Of a stretch of 64,000 bases of DNA, positions 31,380-40,937 are shown piece by piece (position 1 is the stretch's first letter; the number at the start of each line of letters is the position of its first letter). The position numbers and the translations under genes are program-made. The notes beneath the pieces are model-generated. The model was given only the letters and a program-made list of their open reading frames with translations. It ran no database searches and was not told the origin of the DNA. The stretch spans positions 1 through 64,000 of the forward strand of contig DAOOVD010000003.1 of NCBI GenBank assembly GCA_035369845.1. Reading direction: 5' to 3'. Origin of the DNA: DAOOVD01 sp035369845. GTDB lineage: Bacteria; Bacillota; Desulfotomaculia; Desulfotomaculales; Pelotomaculaceae.

Positions 31380-32534
31380 TTGTCAGAATTACTTCCCCTT
31401 GCCCGTTTGATGCAAGGAAATGAAGCGATCGCCGAAGGCGCCCTGGCAGCAGGTGCGCGTTTTTTTGCCGGTTATCCGATTACGCCCTCCACCGAAATAG
31501 CGGAGATCATGGCTGAAAAACTGCCCCTGGTCGGCGGCAAGTTCATCCAGATGGAAGATGAAATCGCAAGCATGGCGGCCGTTATCGGAGCCTCCCTGGC
31601 CGGCCTGAAATCTTTTACCGCCACCAGCGGTCCCGGCTTCTCGCTCAAACAGGAAAACATCGGCTTCGCTGCCATGGCGGAAGTTCCCTGCGTCATCGTG
31701 AACGTACAACGTTTCGGACCCAGCACCGGCATCCCGACCGCGCCCGCCCAGGGCGACGTGATGCAGGCCCGCTGGGGCACGCACGGCGACCATCCTGTCA
31801 TAGTTTTGTGCCCCTCGTCCGTTCAGGAGTCATATTCTCTAACGATAACCGCTTTCAATCTGTCCGAAAAATACAGGGTGCCGGTAATCATGCTGACCGA
31901 TGAAGTGATCGGCCATTTGAGGGAGCGCGTCATCCTTCCGGAACCGGGCGAAATACCTGTTTTTTCCCGTAAAAAACCCCGTCCGGGCCTGAAAAATTAT
32001 CTGCCCTTCCGTCCCGGCGAAAACGGCGTACCGGAAGTGGCCGATTTTTGTGATGGTTACCGCTTTCACGTAACCAGCCTGGCTCACGACAAGAGCGGTT
32101 TTCCCACCACCAATCCCGAGATTGCGGAAAAATTGATCAACCGTTTGAATGACAAGATAATGAACAATCTCGGGGACATCATCATTTATGACACTTTCCT
32201 GGCGGAAGACGCGGAAGTGGTGGTCATAGCCTACGGTTCGGTTTCGCGCTCGGCAAAGAGGGCGGTCAAAGAGGCCCGGGCGGCGGGAATCAAGGCAGGA
32301 CTTTTCCGCCTGGTAACCATCTGGCCCTTTCCGGAAAAAGAAGTGGCTGCTCTGTCCGGAACCGCCGGCGCCCTGATCGTCCCTGAAATGAATCTGGGCC
32401 AGCTCAGGAGAGAAGTCGAGCGGGCGGCCGGACAGGGAGCCCGGATCGTCGGCCTGAACAGAGTCGGCGGCGAACTGATCACGCCCGGTGAAATTCTGGC
32501 CGCCATCCGCAAATCGATAAAAAAAGACCGGTGA
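31380..32534 (+). CDS. korA: 2-oxoacid:ferredoxin oxidoreductase, alpha subunit
   Basis: This 384-residue protein starts at TTG 31380. GNEAIAEGALAAGARFFAGYPITPSTEIAE, then MEDEIASMAAVIGASLAG and the SGPGFSLKQE segment are characteristic of the KorA pyrimidine-binding subunit. The C-terminal transketolase-like domain has VVVIAYGSVSRSAKRAV and VPEMNLGQL. The enzyme interconverts 2-oxoglutarate (or a related oxoacid) and acyl-CoA with ferredoxin. Confidence 0.93.
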   Translation: MSELLPLARLMQGNEAIAEGALAAGARFFAGYPITPSTEIAEIMAEKLPLVGGKFIQMEDEIASMAAVIGASLAGLKSFTATSGPGFSLKQENIGFAAMAEVPCVIVNVQRFGPSTGIPTAPAQGDVMQARWGTHGDHPVIVLCPSSVQESYSLTITAFNLSEKYRVPVIMLTDEVIGHLRERVILPEPGEIPVFSRKKPRPGLKNYLPFRPGENGVPEVADFCDGYRFHVTSLAHDKSGFPTTNPEIAEKLINRLNDKIMNNLGDIIIYDTFLAEDAEVVVIAYGSVSRSAKRAVKEARAAGIKAGLFRLVTIWPFPEKEVAALSGTAGALIVPEMNLGQLRREVERAAGQGARIVGLNRVGGELITPGEILAAIRKSIKKDR

Positions 32535-32541
32535 AATCGAA

Positions 32542-33369
32542 ATGCAGAACAACCACAAAAGATTCCTGCGGGAAAACAAACTTCCTCATATCTGGTGCCC
32601 CGGATGCGGCAACGGCATCGTCCTCGGCGCTTTTGTCCGGGCATTCGGCCAGCTTGGCTTCGATCAGGACAAGACCGTGATCGTTTCCGGCATCGGCTGC
32701 TCTTCGAGAGCGGCGGGGTACCTGGATTTCAACACCCTGCACACCACTCACGGAAGGGCTCTCGCTTTTGCCACCGGGATAAAAGTTGCCCGTCCGGAGC
32801 TTAACGTTTTTGTTTTCATGGGCGACGGAGACGCGAGCGCGATCGGGGGAAACCATCTCATTCACGCCGCCAGGCGCAACATCGATCTCACGGCAATCAT
32901 CTTCAACAACAGCATATACGGCATGACCGGAGGACAGTACTCCCCCCTCACCCCGCAAGACTCCCGCGCCGCAACCGCGCCTTACGGCACTGTCGAAAGG
33001 CCTTTCGACCTGGCCGAACTGGTCAAGGCTGCGGGCGCAACCTATGTCGCCCGCAGCACCACCTTCCACGTCCCCCTTCTGATCAGGCTGATCAAGGAGG
33101 GCGCCGTTCACAGGGGTTTCAGCGTGATAGAGGTCATTACCGCCTGCCCGGTGTCCTACGGGCGGAGAAACAAGCTGGGGAACGGTTACGAGATGCTGAT
33201 GCACCAGAAGGAACACGGCGTCGCGGTTGAAAAGGCAAAGGATTATACGCAGGAACAAATGCGGGGGAAATTTCTCATCGGAGAACTGCACAGGGCCGAA
33301 GCTCCTGAATTCACGGAAATTTACGGCCAATTGGCGGAGAAAATCCGTAAGAACTACGGGAAGGAATGA
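32542..33369 (+). CDS. korB: 2-oxoacid:ferredoxin oxidoreductase, beta subunit
   Basis: This 275-residue protein carries the thiamine-pyrophosphate site GDGDASAIGGNHLIHAARRN-x6-IIFNN-IYGMTGGQ. The N-terminal WCPGCGNGIVLGA and GIGCSSRAAGY are also typical of KorB. It is the catalytic subunit that decarboxylates the oxoacid. It follows korA by 7 bp. Confidence 0.94.
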   Translation: MQNNHKRFLRENKLPHIWCPGCGNGIVLGAFVRAFGQLGFDQDKTVIVSGIGCSSRAAGYLDFNTLHTTHGRALAFATGIKVARPELNVFVFMGDGDASAIGGNHLIHAARRNIDLTAIIFNNSIYGMTGGQYSPLTPQDSRAATAPYGTVERPFDLAELVKAAGATYVARSTTFHVPLLIRLIKEGAVHRGFSVIEVITACPVSYGRRNKLGNGYEMLMHQKEHGVAVEKAKDYTQEQMRGKFLIGELHRAEAPEFTEIYGQLAEKIRKNYGKE

Positions 33370-33375
33370 TTTCGG

Positions 33376-33921
33376 TTGGTGAAAAACAGTGAGATTATTT
33401 TAAGCGGCTTTGGGGGGCAGGGGCTCATCATGGCCGGACAGATCCTGGCCGAGGCTGTTGTCAGGGACGGGAAAAACACCGCGCAGACCCAGTCCTACGG
33501 TCCGGAAGCCAGGGGAGGAGCAAGCAAGGCGGAAATAATCATCAGTGACGCAGAGATCGACTACCCGAAGGTAACGTCGCCCGACATTCTTCTGGTCATG
33601 AGCCGGGAGGCGCTGCACAAGTACATCGGCAAGCTGAACGACAATTCCACCCTTATCGTCGACACCACCTACATCGACGAAATACCTCCCACCCCTGCCA
33701 AGGTATACGCGCTCCCTTATACAAACCTCGCCAAGGAACGTTTCGGCCGGGAGATCGTGGCAAACATCGTCGCCCTGGGAGTTCTCGCCGCTCTGACCGG
33801 CGTGGCCACCAAAGAGTCCCTGGAAGCCGCCATAATTTCACGCACCCCGCGTGGAACCGAGGCTTTGAACAGGCAGGCGTTTGAATTCGGATGGCAGAGT
33901 GCGCGTCAGATAGCCGCCTGA
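33376..33921 (+). CDS. korC: 2-oxoacid:ferredoxin oxidoreductase, gamma subunit
   Basis: This 181-residue protein starts at TTG 33376 or GTG 33379. SGFGGQGLIMAGQILAEA, TQSYGPEARGGASKAEIIIS and the VALGVLAALTGV region are the gamma-subunit signature. It completes the KorDABC complex. A strong terminator follows at 33969. Confidence 0.93.
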   Translation: MVKNSEIILSGFGGQGLIMAGQILAEAVVRDGKNTAQTQSYGPEARGGASKAEIIISDAEIDYPKVTSPDILLVMSREALHKYIGKLNDNSTLIVDTTYIDEIPPTPAKVYALPYTNLAKERFGREIVANIVALGVLAALTGVATKESLEAAIISRTPRGTEALNRQAFEFGWQSARQIAA

Positions 33922-33968
33922 CAGCAAGTTTTTTCACTTGACAATACATCTCATTCGGTAATTTTCCG

Positions 33969-33995
33969 GCGCCGCATCAAAGCGGCGCTTTTTTT
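33969..33995 (+). terminator. Terminator of korDABC
   Basis: GCGCCGC-ATCAAA-GCGGCGC is followed by seven T. It lies 48 bp after korC. Confidence 0.95.
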
Positions 33996-34162
33996 ACACG
34001 TAAGACAACCGTAAACGGCAGGAAAGGGCTGAAAAATAAAGAACAATAAATATGGATCAATTTCGCCTTGAAACAAGCGGTAAGTGCAGCCGGCGCAAAG
34101 CACCAGGAGTAAGCGGTGACAAGGCGCTGACCGGAAAAGTATTTTGGGGGAGATGCGAACTC

Positions 34163-35956
34163 ATGTCCAGGCTTGCCCGGGTAAGCGAAAGCTGCCAGCA
34201 GGTTGCCGAAGCTATCGCCACGGTGCTCAAAGTCGAAGTGGAGATTATCGACACCGACCTCGTCCGCATCGCCGGAACCGGGATGGTGAGAACCGACGTC
34301 GGCACCAGGCTGCTGCGCGGCCTGGTAAACAAACACGTGCTTCAAACCGGCGCCCACATTTTTATCAACGAAGCCGGGTTCCACGAGATATGCCTGTCCT
34401 GCCCCCTCACCGGCAAGTGTTTCTACAAGGCGTCAATAGTGTATCCGGTCACAGCGGAGAACGAAGTTATCGGAACCGTCAGCCTGATAGCCTTCAACCA
34501 GGCCCAGAAAGAAACCCTTCTGAAAAACACCGATTCCCTCATCGGGTTTATCAGCCGGATGGCCGATCTGATCAGCAGCAAGGCCCTCGAACATCAGATC
34601 CTTACCGAACTTACGGTCATGGCCAACCGCCTCGAGGCGGTGGTGGACTCCGTCGAGGAGGGCATCATAGCGATAAACAGCGACGGCGTAATCACCCATT
34701 TCAACAGTTCGGCGGAAAGGCTTTTCGGAACGAAAAAAGAAAACGTCATCGGCAGGGATTCCGGCTCGCTGATGCCCGCCCTGCCGCTTTCATCGGTACT
34801 CCAGGACGGCAAGGGTTTCAATTCCCGCGAAATCTTCATGAATTACGAGGGGCGAAAGCTCCACCTTTTGAGCACGGCAAAACCGATCAAAGTTAAAGAC
34901 GGCCGGGTGGTCGGAGTCGTCTCGTCGCTCAGGGACTTTAAGGAGACGCAGAAGCTTGCCTACGAGATCATGAACACGCATGACGAAATGATAGGTTTCG
35001 ACGACCTGGTGGGCATCAGCAAATCCTGGACGGAAGCCAAAGCCAAAGCTCAAAAAATATCCGCCGGCAATTCCACCGCCTTGATCATAGGCGAAAGCGG
35101 CACCGGCAAGGAAATTTTCGCCAGGGCTATTCATTCCGCCGGGCCGCACGGCCACAAGCCCTTTATTTCCGTCAACTGCGCGGCCGTACCGGAAAATCTC
35201 CTTGAAATCGAGCTGTTCGGCTACGACGACGGCGCTTTTGCCGGCGCCCGGCGCGGCGGCAAGCCGGGAAAAATCGAACTTGCCAGCGGCGGAACGATAT
35301 TTCTCGAAGAAGTCGGAAACCTCTCCCTCTACCTTCAGACCAAACTGCTGAAGCTTCTCCAGGAACGCGTCATCGAACGGGTGGGCGGCGCCAGGCCGGT
35401 CATGGTGGACACCAGGGTCATCGCAGCCACCAACACCGACCTGCAGGACGCGGTGCGGAAAAACCTTTTCAGGGACGACCTGTATTACCGTTTAAGCGTC
35501 ATGCCCCTGATTATCCCCCCCTTGAGGGAAAGGCAGGAGGACATCCCGATCCTGCTGGACTTTTACATGAAGAGGTTCAACAAACTGCTCGGCAAAAACA
35601 TCAAAGGCTTCACCGCCGAAGCCATCAACGCCTGCATGAAATACCACTGGCCCGGCAACGTCAGGGAACTGGTCTACTCGGTGGAATACGCCATCAATAT
35701 CGAAGAGGGGGATCTTATCACCATCGAGAGTCTACCCCACGTTCTGCGCGAACAGACCAGGAAAAGGACGAGGAGCGGCATGGCGGGAGACGGCCGGCTG
35801 TTGAAGCTGGCCCAGCTTGAAAAAGAAGCCATCGCCGCGGCCCTTGAACAGTACGGATGGTCGGACGAGGGAAAGGTGAAGGCTGCCCGCGTGCTCGGCA
35901 TCAGCCGGGCGACCATTTACCGCAAAATCCAAAAGTACGGGCTGAAGCCGGTCTAG
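34163..35956 (+). CDS. Sigma-54-type enhancer-binding regulator with altered GAFTGA
   Basis: This protein has about 597 residues from ATG 34163 (GGGGGAGA upstream); the frame is open from 34052. The N-terminal sensor has CPLTGKC (about residue 80). A PAS domain follows (VVDSVEEGIIAINSDGVITHFN), then an AAA+ domain with Walker A GESGTGKE, and a C-terminal Fis-type helix-turn-helix (KAARVLGISRATIYRKIQKYG). Two core motifs deviate. The sigma-54 contact loop reads GAFAGA, not GAFTGA. Walker B reads FLEEVG, not FLDEIG. The Thr in GAFTGA is normally critical for opening sigma-54 promoters. It may be a defective or sigma-70-acting regulator. Target genes are unknown; korDABC is upstream on the same strand. 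Confidence 0.9.
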   Translation: MSRLARVSESCQQVAEAIATVLKVEVEIIDTDLVRIAGTGMVRTDVGTRLLRGLVNKHVLQTGAHIFINEAGFHEICLSCPLTGKCFYKASIVYPVTAENEVIGTVSLIAFNQAQKETLLKNTDSLIGFISRMADLISSKALEHQILTELTVMANRLEAVVDSVEEGIIAINSDGVITHFNSSAERLFGTKKENVIGRDSGSLMPALPLSSVLQDGKGFNSREIFMNYEGRKLHLLSTAKPIKVKDGRVVGVVSSLRDFKETQKLAYEIMNTHDEMIGFDDLVGISKSWTEAKAKAQKISAGNSTALIIGESGTGKEIFARAIHSAGPHGHKPFISVNCAAVPENLLEIELFGYDDGAFAGARRGGKPGKIELASGGTIFLEEVGNLSLYLQTKLLKLLQERVIERVGGARPVMVDTRVIAATNTDLQDAVRKNLFRDDLYYRLSVMPLIIPPLRERQEDIPILLDFYMKRFNKLLGKNIKGFTAEAINACMKYHWPGNVRELVYSVEYAINIEEGDLITIESLPHVLREQTRKRTRSGMAGDGRLLKLAQLEKEAIAAALEQYGWSDEGKVKAARVLGISRATIYRKIQKYGLKPV

Positions 35957-36067
35957 CCGCAGGCCCGCTGCAGGTATATCCCTGGCTTCTGCCAAACTTT
36001 CCGATCAAGGAATATTGATTGCCCCGCACATTTAAAAAAGAATACGCCACGTTCCCCCATGTGTCCC

Positions 36068-36289
36068 TCAAGGTTTTTTCAACCACTCCGCCACGGGCTC
36101 AAACAGCGCCTTGATAATCGCGTTGGAGTCCAGGGGCCGCACCTCGTACACCTGCGGGACGGTCAGGGCCATGCCGGCGGCCAGGTAAACCGAAAAAGCT
36201 ATCAGCTCCCGCCACATCTTCTTCTTCACCAGGCCCGGCGCCTCAAGCCCGGCAATGAGCGCAAAAGCCAGCAGTACCAGCACTATCAT
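36068..36289 (-). CDS. Small membrane protein of the gerA operon
   Basis: These 73 residues include two hydrophobic stretches (MIVLVLLAFALIAGLEA and ELIAFSVYLAAGMAL). It is 42 bp after the gerC-type gene on the same strand. Small two-helix proteins in this position occur in several germinant-receptor operons and can tune receptor function. The role here is inference. Confidence 0.7.
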   Translation of the reverse strand: MIVLVLLAFALIAGLEAPGLVKKKMWRELIAFSVYLAAGMALTVPQVYEVRPLDSNAIIKALFEPVAEWLKKP

Positions 36290-36331
36290 GAAACTTCGCC
36301 TGCCTCTTTTTCAAAATTGCAAAGTTGTTGA

Positions 36332-37516
36332 CTACTCCCTCGGAGTTAATCTTTTGGCTATCAAACCGCTGCGTCTCAGGTGGGCCTCCACGGAAAACCG
36401 GACTTCGGCGCCGGCGAACAGTTCGTTCCAGCGGTCCTTGATTTCTTTCCACTTTTTCGGATACTTGCGGTGGAAGGCCACCCCGAAGTCGAACAGGTCC
36501 GCCCCGAATTCCGCCTGGGCCTTCTCCAGGGCAAGCCTGGCTTTTTTTTCCACTTCCCCGGCCATTGCTCTTTCTATGGCCTCCAGCGCCTCGCGTTCCG
36601 GCAACTCATCCTTGGACTGCTGCTCCAACAGATCCCCTTCCACAATGATCTCCACGTCAAACCACACCGATTCTCCGTCATAGCGCGGTTTAACTATCGT
36701 TCGGCCGCGGATAATGTCAATGGACATTTCCTTGCCTGGTTCGGCCGGTGAAGGAATGCTGATGATCCCCTTCAACACCTCTCCCCTGAGCCAGAGCAGG
36801 CCCCGGGTTTCCGATTCGTCCAGCCACCCTGCCAGCGTTTCCCCACGGAACACGGCCGTTCCGGTAAGGGCCGGCCCCTCCTCTTCGACGGATTTTTCCA
36901 TTGCCGGAGCCCCCGGGACAACCCCGCGTCCGATGATTTCAACCCGGGCGGCTATGGGGTTGCTTCCTTTGGTGGCCAGCATGACGAGAAAATCTTTGAA
37001 ATTGACGGAGTAACCCGTTCTGGCCCTGGCCAGGAAGCCGATATCCTGAGCCGAAGTTTTCTCCAGAATTGAACGGCTTTCCAGTATGTCCCCGGCCTTT
37101 CCTCTGGCCACCAGGAACCACATGGTCTCCCTGGGTTGCGGCGCCTGGGCGAAAAAGCTTATATACCGCCTAATTCCGCTACGGGCCGCATCTTCGCCGA
37201 CAACCGCAATCACACAGTGGGACCAGTAAATATTGCGGGAAATCCGGAGGGCCAGTTTCCTCTGCGCGTCAAGAACAGTCTTGCCCGTCTCGGAAACCAC
37301 CCAGGTGGCCGGTTCTCTTCCCCTGGCCTCCCCGCCCCCCACAAAGGCGCTCGGCCTGGCCAGTTGCAGAGTCAACTGGACCTGATCGTCGGGGGTGCGG
37401 TCAACGCCCACCCCGAGAACGATAGCCAGTTCGTTCAACTCTTTGCGGCTCCAGCAGCCGCTCATGATACCGGCTCCAATTACCAGAAGCGCCAAAAAGG
37501 CCAAGACTTTTTTCAA
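36332..37516 (-). CDS. gerC: Ger(x)C family germinant-receptor lipoprotein
   Basis: This 394-residue protein has a lipoprotein signal (LAFLALLVIGAGIMSGCW; lipid-modified Cys at residue 21). ELNELAIVLGVGVDRT follows, and the Ger(x)C C-terminal domain spans about 210-390. It is the outer-face subunit of the spore inner-membrane receptor. Its start overlaps gerB by four bases. Confidence 0.93.
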   Translation of the reverse strand: MKKVLAFLALLVIGAGIMSGCWSRKELNELAIVLGVGVDRTPDDQVQLTLQLARPSAFVGGGEARGREPATWVVSETGKTVLDAQRKLALRISRNIYWSHCVIAVVGEDAARSGIRRYISFFAQAPQPRETMWFLVARGKAGDILESRSILEKTSAQDIGFLARARTGYSVNFKDFLVMLATKGSNPIAARVEIIGRGVVPGAPAMEKSVEEEGPALTGTAVFRGETLAGWLDESETRGLLWLRGEVLKGIISIPSPAEPGKEMSIDIIRGRTIVKPRYDGESVWFDVEIIVEGDLLEQQSKDELPEREALEAIERAMAGEVEKKARLALEKAQAEFGADLFDFGVAFHRKYPKKWKEIKDRWNELFAGAEVRFSVEAHLRRSGLIAKRLTPRE

Positions 37517-38613
37517 CCCGGCGAACCTCCCCTTCCTCTGGCTGCGGCGACGGCCAGCAGCAAGAGGGGAATGCCCGCTATAAATATGGTGAGGGCGTAA
37601 GGCCCCCAGTACCTGCCCAGAAAATCAAACAAATCCAGAATGCTGTCGTGCAGCGTGATGGACATGGCGAGCAGGATCGCCCCCAGCGGGAGGACAAGAG
37701 GCTTGTAGTCTTTTAGCTCCAGCCACTGGGCGCTGCCGAGCGCCGCCGCCCAGTAGAAAACGCAGATCTTTACGAGGCCCCCGGCCACCCAGATGCCCAT
37801 TTGAATGGCTTCCAGCCGTTCCAGGTAGTTGGCCAGGTGGATCATCCTGATTTCGTTCAAGGCCGGGAAAAGCCACCCGGCGGTGATTTCGGGGCCGAAG
37901 ATCGCAATATCGATAACCTGGGTGACCGCCAGAAAGAAACCGGTAATCAGAGTAGCCGCCGCGGCTATCCGGTGAGCTTCTTCCGCCCTGCTCAGGTAGG
38001 GGATGAGCACGGCCATGGTGACGATTTCACCCATCCAGGCGGCGGGCATGACGGCGCCTTTTATCACAGGCACCGCCCCGTATTCAAAAACCGGCAGAAG
38101 GTTTTTCATATTCATCTCCGGAGTGACCAGAAAAATTATAATGACAACCGACCCCAAAATGAGGGGGAGCACGATTTCATTCACCCGGGTGAACACCTCC
38201 AGGCCGTTGCGCACGGCGTAGGCGGCTATGGCCGTGATAAGCAGTTCGATGAAGATAATCGGTGTTTCAGGCATGAAGGCGGAAACCACGAAAGAGCCGA
38301 ACTGCCTGACAATTTCAGCGTTCATATGGATATACCACCAGATGTACAGCAGGGTGACGGCCTTCCCCGGCCACCTGCCCAGGATTTCCTCCGTAAACTG
38401 AAACAGGGTCTTTCCCGGAAAACGCAGGCTCAGGCTTACCGCCAGCCGGGCGATAAGCAGGGCAGCCAGGGTGGCCAGCAGGATCGAGATCCAGCCGTCC
38501 TGCCTGGCCAGATGGGAAGTGACCGAAGCCACGAAAAGAAAGGCCGTGGGAAGAACCATGCTCACCATCAAGAAAACAGCCTGCCTGGCGCCTATTCTGC
38601 CTCCTTCAAGCAA
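37513..38613 (-). CDS. gerB: GerB-type germinant-receptor permease
   Basis: This 366-residue protein has about ten membrane helices and belongs to the spore germination permease family of the APC group. ISLRQAVFLMV-like IGARQAVFLMVSMVLPTAF starts it, and the FPGKTLFQFTEEILGRWPGK loop is conserved. It binds small germinants. It lies 14 bp after gerA. Confidence 0.92.
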   Translation of the reverse strand: MLEGGRIGARQAVFLMVSMVLPTAFLFVASVTSHLARQDGWISILLATLAALLIARLAVSLSLRFPGKTLFQFTEEILGRWPGKAVTLLYIWWYIHMNAEIVRQFGSFVVSAFMPETPIIFIELLITAIAAYAVRNGLEVFTRVNEIVLPLILGSVVIIIFLVTPEMNMKNLLPVFEYGAVPVIKGAVMPAAWMGEIVTMAVLIPYLSRAEEAHRIAAAATLITGFFLAVTQVIDIAIFGPEITAGWLFPALNEIRMIHLANYLERLEAIQMGIWVAGGLVKICVFYWAAALGSAQWLELKDYKPLVLPLGAILLAMSITLHDSILDLFDFLGRYWGPYALTIFIAGIPLLLLAVAAARGRGGSPG

Positions 38614-38627
38614 CGCCGCCCCACCCC

Positions 38628-40316
38628 TTACCGCTTCCGCCCGTCCGGGGGCGGAGACGGTTCAAGTCCTGCCGCCTCCCGCCGCGGGTCGGTCTTGCCG
38701 ATCAGCCGGGGGCGGCGCAGCATGACCCACCAGGGCGCCCGTACGACCACGTCTTTCATGTCGCCGGCGGAGAACGGCGCCACCGGGAACAGGTAGGGAT
38801 AACCGAACGAGCGCAGGGTGGCCAGGTGCGTCAAAATGGTCAGCACCCCGCAGATCACCCCGTAGAGCCCCAGAGTGCCCGCCAGCACCATCATCGGAAA
38901 CCTCAAGAAGCGTATGGAGACGCTGGCGGAATAATAAAAAGTAAAGGAGGCGATACCCGTCAGGGCAACCACAATCACCGTCGAGGCGGCGATAATCCCG
39001 GCCCGCACGGCAGCCTCCCCGATGATCAGCGCGCCCACGATGCTGACTGCCTGGCCCACCTGCCGCGGCAGGCGGATACCGGCCTCCCGCAGGATCTCAA
39101 AGGCAAATTCCATGACAACCGCTTCAACGAGGGCCGGGAAGGGCACCGCCTCCCGCTGGGCGGCCAGGCTCAGCAGCAGGGCCGTGGGCAGCATCTCCTG
39201 GTGGTAGGTCACTATGGCTATATACAGTGAAGGGCCCAAAAGGGAGATGACCAGGGAAATCAGGCGGACCAACCTTACCGCCGAACTGTACACCGACCGC
39301 TCGTAGTAGTCCTCCGGATTTTGTATGGCTTCCACAAAAAACACCGGTACGGTCAGCGCGTAGGGTGTGCCGTCCATCAGTATGGCCGCCCTCCCTTCCA
39401 GCAACTGCGCCGCCACCTTGTCCGGCCGTTCGGTGTGGTAAACGGTGCTGAAAGGGCTCCAGGGACTGTCCTCGATCAGTTCCTCGATGTAGCCGGTTTC
39501 CAGCACGGCGTCGATTTCAATCCTGCCCAGCCTCTCCTTGACCTCGGCAACCAGCTTGTCGTTGACGATACCTTTGATATATACCACCGCCACGTCGGTT
39601 TTGGTCACCCGCCCCAGCTTCATCATCTCAATCTTCAGGTCGGGACTCTTGATCTTGCGGCGGAGCAGGGACAAATTCACCCGGATTGTTTCGACAAACG
39701 CTTCACGGGGACCCCGCACCGCCAGTTCCGTCTGGGATTCCTCCACATTCCGGCCTTCCCAGCCCCTGGAGGCGTTGATGATGGCGCTCGCGTGCCCGTC
39801 CACAAACAAAACGGTGTCCCCTGACAAAACGGCGTCTACGGCTTTACCGAGATTGTTTGTCTCCTCGATGTGTTGAATGGGCAAAAGCTTCTTTATCGTT
39901 GTCAAAGCCCGTGCCCTGGTGAGTTCCTCGTCCTGCTCCACCAGCGGGGCGTCCAGCATCAGGCTGCGCATGATCTGGGCGGTGATCTGTATTTTGTCAG
40001 CCATGCCGTCCATGTAAACTATAGCCAGTTTGATCCGCTCGTCCCCGGCGAAATAAAACTCCCTGAAGATCGCGTCGCTGCATTCGCTGAAAACCGTTTT
40101 CATCATCAGCAAATTGATCTCCAGATCCGGGCTCAATTCCCGGTCTTGGATCCCGCGGCCCGCAAATACGTCGCCTTCCCGGTGCTCCCCGGGGCCGCCG
40201 CCCTGCCCGGCAGCCGGCTTTCTGCGTCCTGGCAGGCCGGCTTTGAAGGGTTTTATAAACCTTACCAATCGAAGCGCTCCTCCAAAAGAAACAGATCTCT
40301 TAGATTTTTCCACCAC
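38628..40316 (-). CDS. gerA: GerA-type germinant-receptor subunit
   Basis: This 562-residue protein has a hydrophilic N-terminal region (residues 1-80, Gly/Arg-rich), then the soluble GerA domain (VYMDGMADKIQITAQIMR, LFVDGHASAIINASRGWE). PFSTVYHTERPDKVAAQLLEGRAAILMDGTPYALTVP follows, then about five membrane helices and the conserved FPALVEAVVMEFAFEILREAGIRLP. With gerB and gerC it forms a complete receptor. No sigma-G promoter could be assigned with confidence. Confidence 0.93.
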   Translation of the reverse strand: MVEKSKRSVSFGGALRLVRFIKPFKAGLPGRRKPAAGQGGGPGEHREGDVFAGRGIQDRELSPDLEINLLMMKTVFSECSDAIFREFYFAGDERIKLAIVYMDGMADKIQITAQIMRSLMLDAPLVEQDEELTRARALTTIKKLLPIQHIEETNNLGKAVDAVLSGDTVLFVDGHASAIINASRGWEGRNVEESQTELAVRGPREAFVETIRVNLSLLRRKIKSPDLKIEMMKLGRVTKTDVAVVYIKGIVNDKLVAEVKERLGRIEIDAVLETGYIEELIEDSPWSPFSTVYHTERPDKVAAQLLEGRAAILMDGTPYALTVPVFFVEAIQNPEDYYERSVYSSAVRLVRLISLVISLLGPSLYIAIVTYHQEMLPTALLLSLAAQREAVPFPALVEAVVMEFAFEILREAGIRLPRQVGQAVSIVGALIIGEAAVRAGIIAASTVIVVALTGIASFTFYYSASVSIRFLRFPMMVLAGTLGLYGVICGVLTILTHLATLRSFGYPYLFPVAPFSAGDMKDVVVRAPWWVMLRRPRLIGKTDPRREAAGLEPSPPPDGRKR

Positions 40317-40383
40317 GCTTATTATTTCTCTGTTTTAACACGATATACCCGCCGGGAACAATCTTGTGCGCTGCAAGAAAAAA

Positions 40384-40413
40384 CCCGTATCAAGACCTTC
40401 CTTTTGATACGGG
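40384..40413 (-). terminator. Terminator downstream of leuS (part of repeat copy 1)
   Basis: A 10-base stem CCCGTATCAA/TTGATACGGG is followed on the minus strand by GGGTTTTTTC. It is the only T-tailed hairpin between leuS and gerA, about 520 bp after the leuS stop; the twin hairpin at 40781 lacks a T tract. Confidence 0.75.
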
Positions 40414-40814
40414 TGAGGTTGTTGACAAAGTAGAACCTTGAGGTTGAAACGCTCGCTCAGATGCTTAGCGTCAAGTGAGCCAGGGCAGTGCCCTGTCACC
40501 GCTCACTCCCGGTGCTTCGCGCCGGCGGCACTTGCTGCTTGCATCGGGCGAAACCGGGCGCCTTTAACTCGCCTTCCCGGCTCGGTTCAGGCTGGCGCGG
40601 ACGTCCGTGTCCGCGCCCCCGGTTTCGCAGCCTCGCTGCGCAAAGTGCTGCTGCGGCGCTTTCGCAATGTCGTTCGCCGCTGACAAAGGCGCTGCCCGCC
40701 CGCGCGGGGTTGCAGATTGTGCTGCGCAATATCGCTCGCTTCCTTCAACCCCAAGGTCCCGAACAGTTTGTCGGCAGTCCGACCCGTATCAAGGACTTGC
40801 TCTTGATACGGGTC
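40384..40814. repeat. Dispersed non-coding repeat, copy 1, bracketed by two hairpins
   Basis: The segment is GC-rich, non-coding and flanked by two near-identical palindromes. These are CCCGTATCAA...TTGATACGGG at 40384-40413, followed on the minus strand by six T, and GACCCGTATCAA...TTGATACGGGTC at 40781-40814. The inner part starts GTTGTTGACAAAGT and contains GGGCGAAA, TCGGTTCAGGCT, CGCGGACGTCCG and TTTCGCAGCCTC. The same blocks, in order, occur in reverse orientation at 59711-60025. It fills most of the gap between gerA and leuS. Confidence 0.75.
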
Positions 40815-40937
40815 AAACCTTTCATCTCCGGACTTTAAATGTCTAAAGCGTTTTTTCTGACTTGCGGATTTAATAACAACCTGAGGAACATCCTGTGTCC
40901 GGTCGATCACTTTCCTCCGGGCAGAAGACCGTCGGCA

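Noticed and set aside
40414..40780. Repeat copy 1 as another IsrB omega-RNA
   Set aside because: No IscB/IsrB gene beside it and no resemblance to the stretch upstream of isrB.
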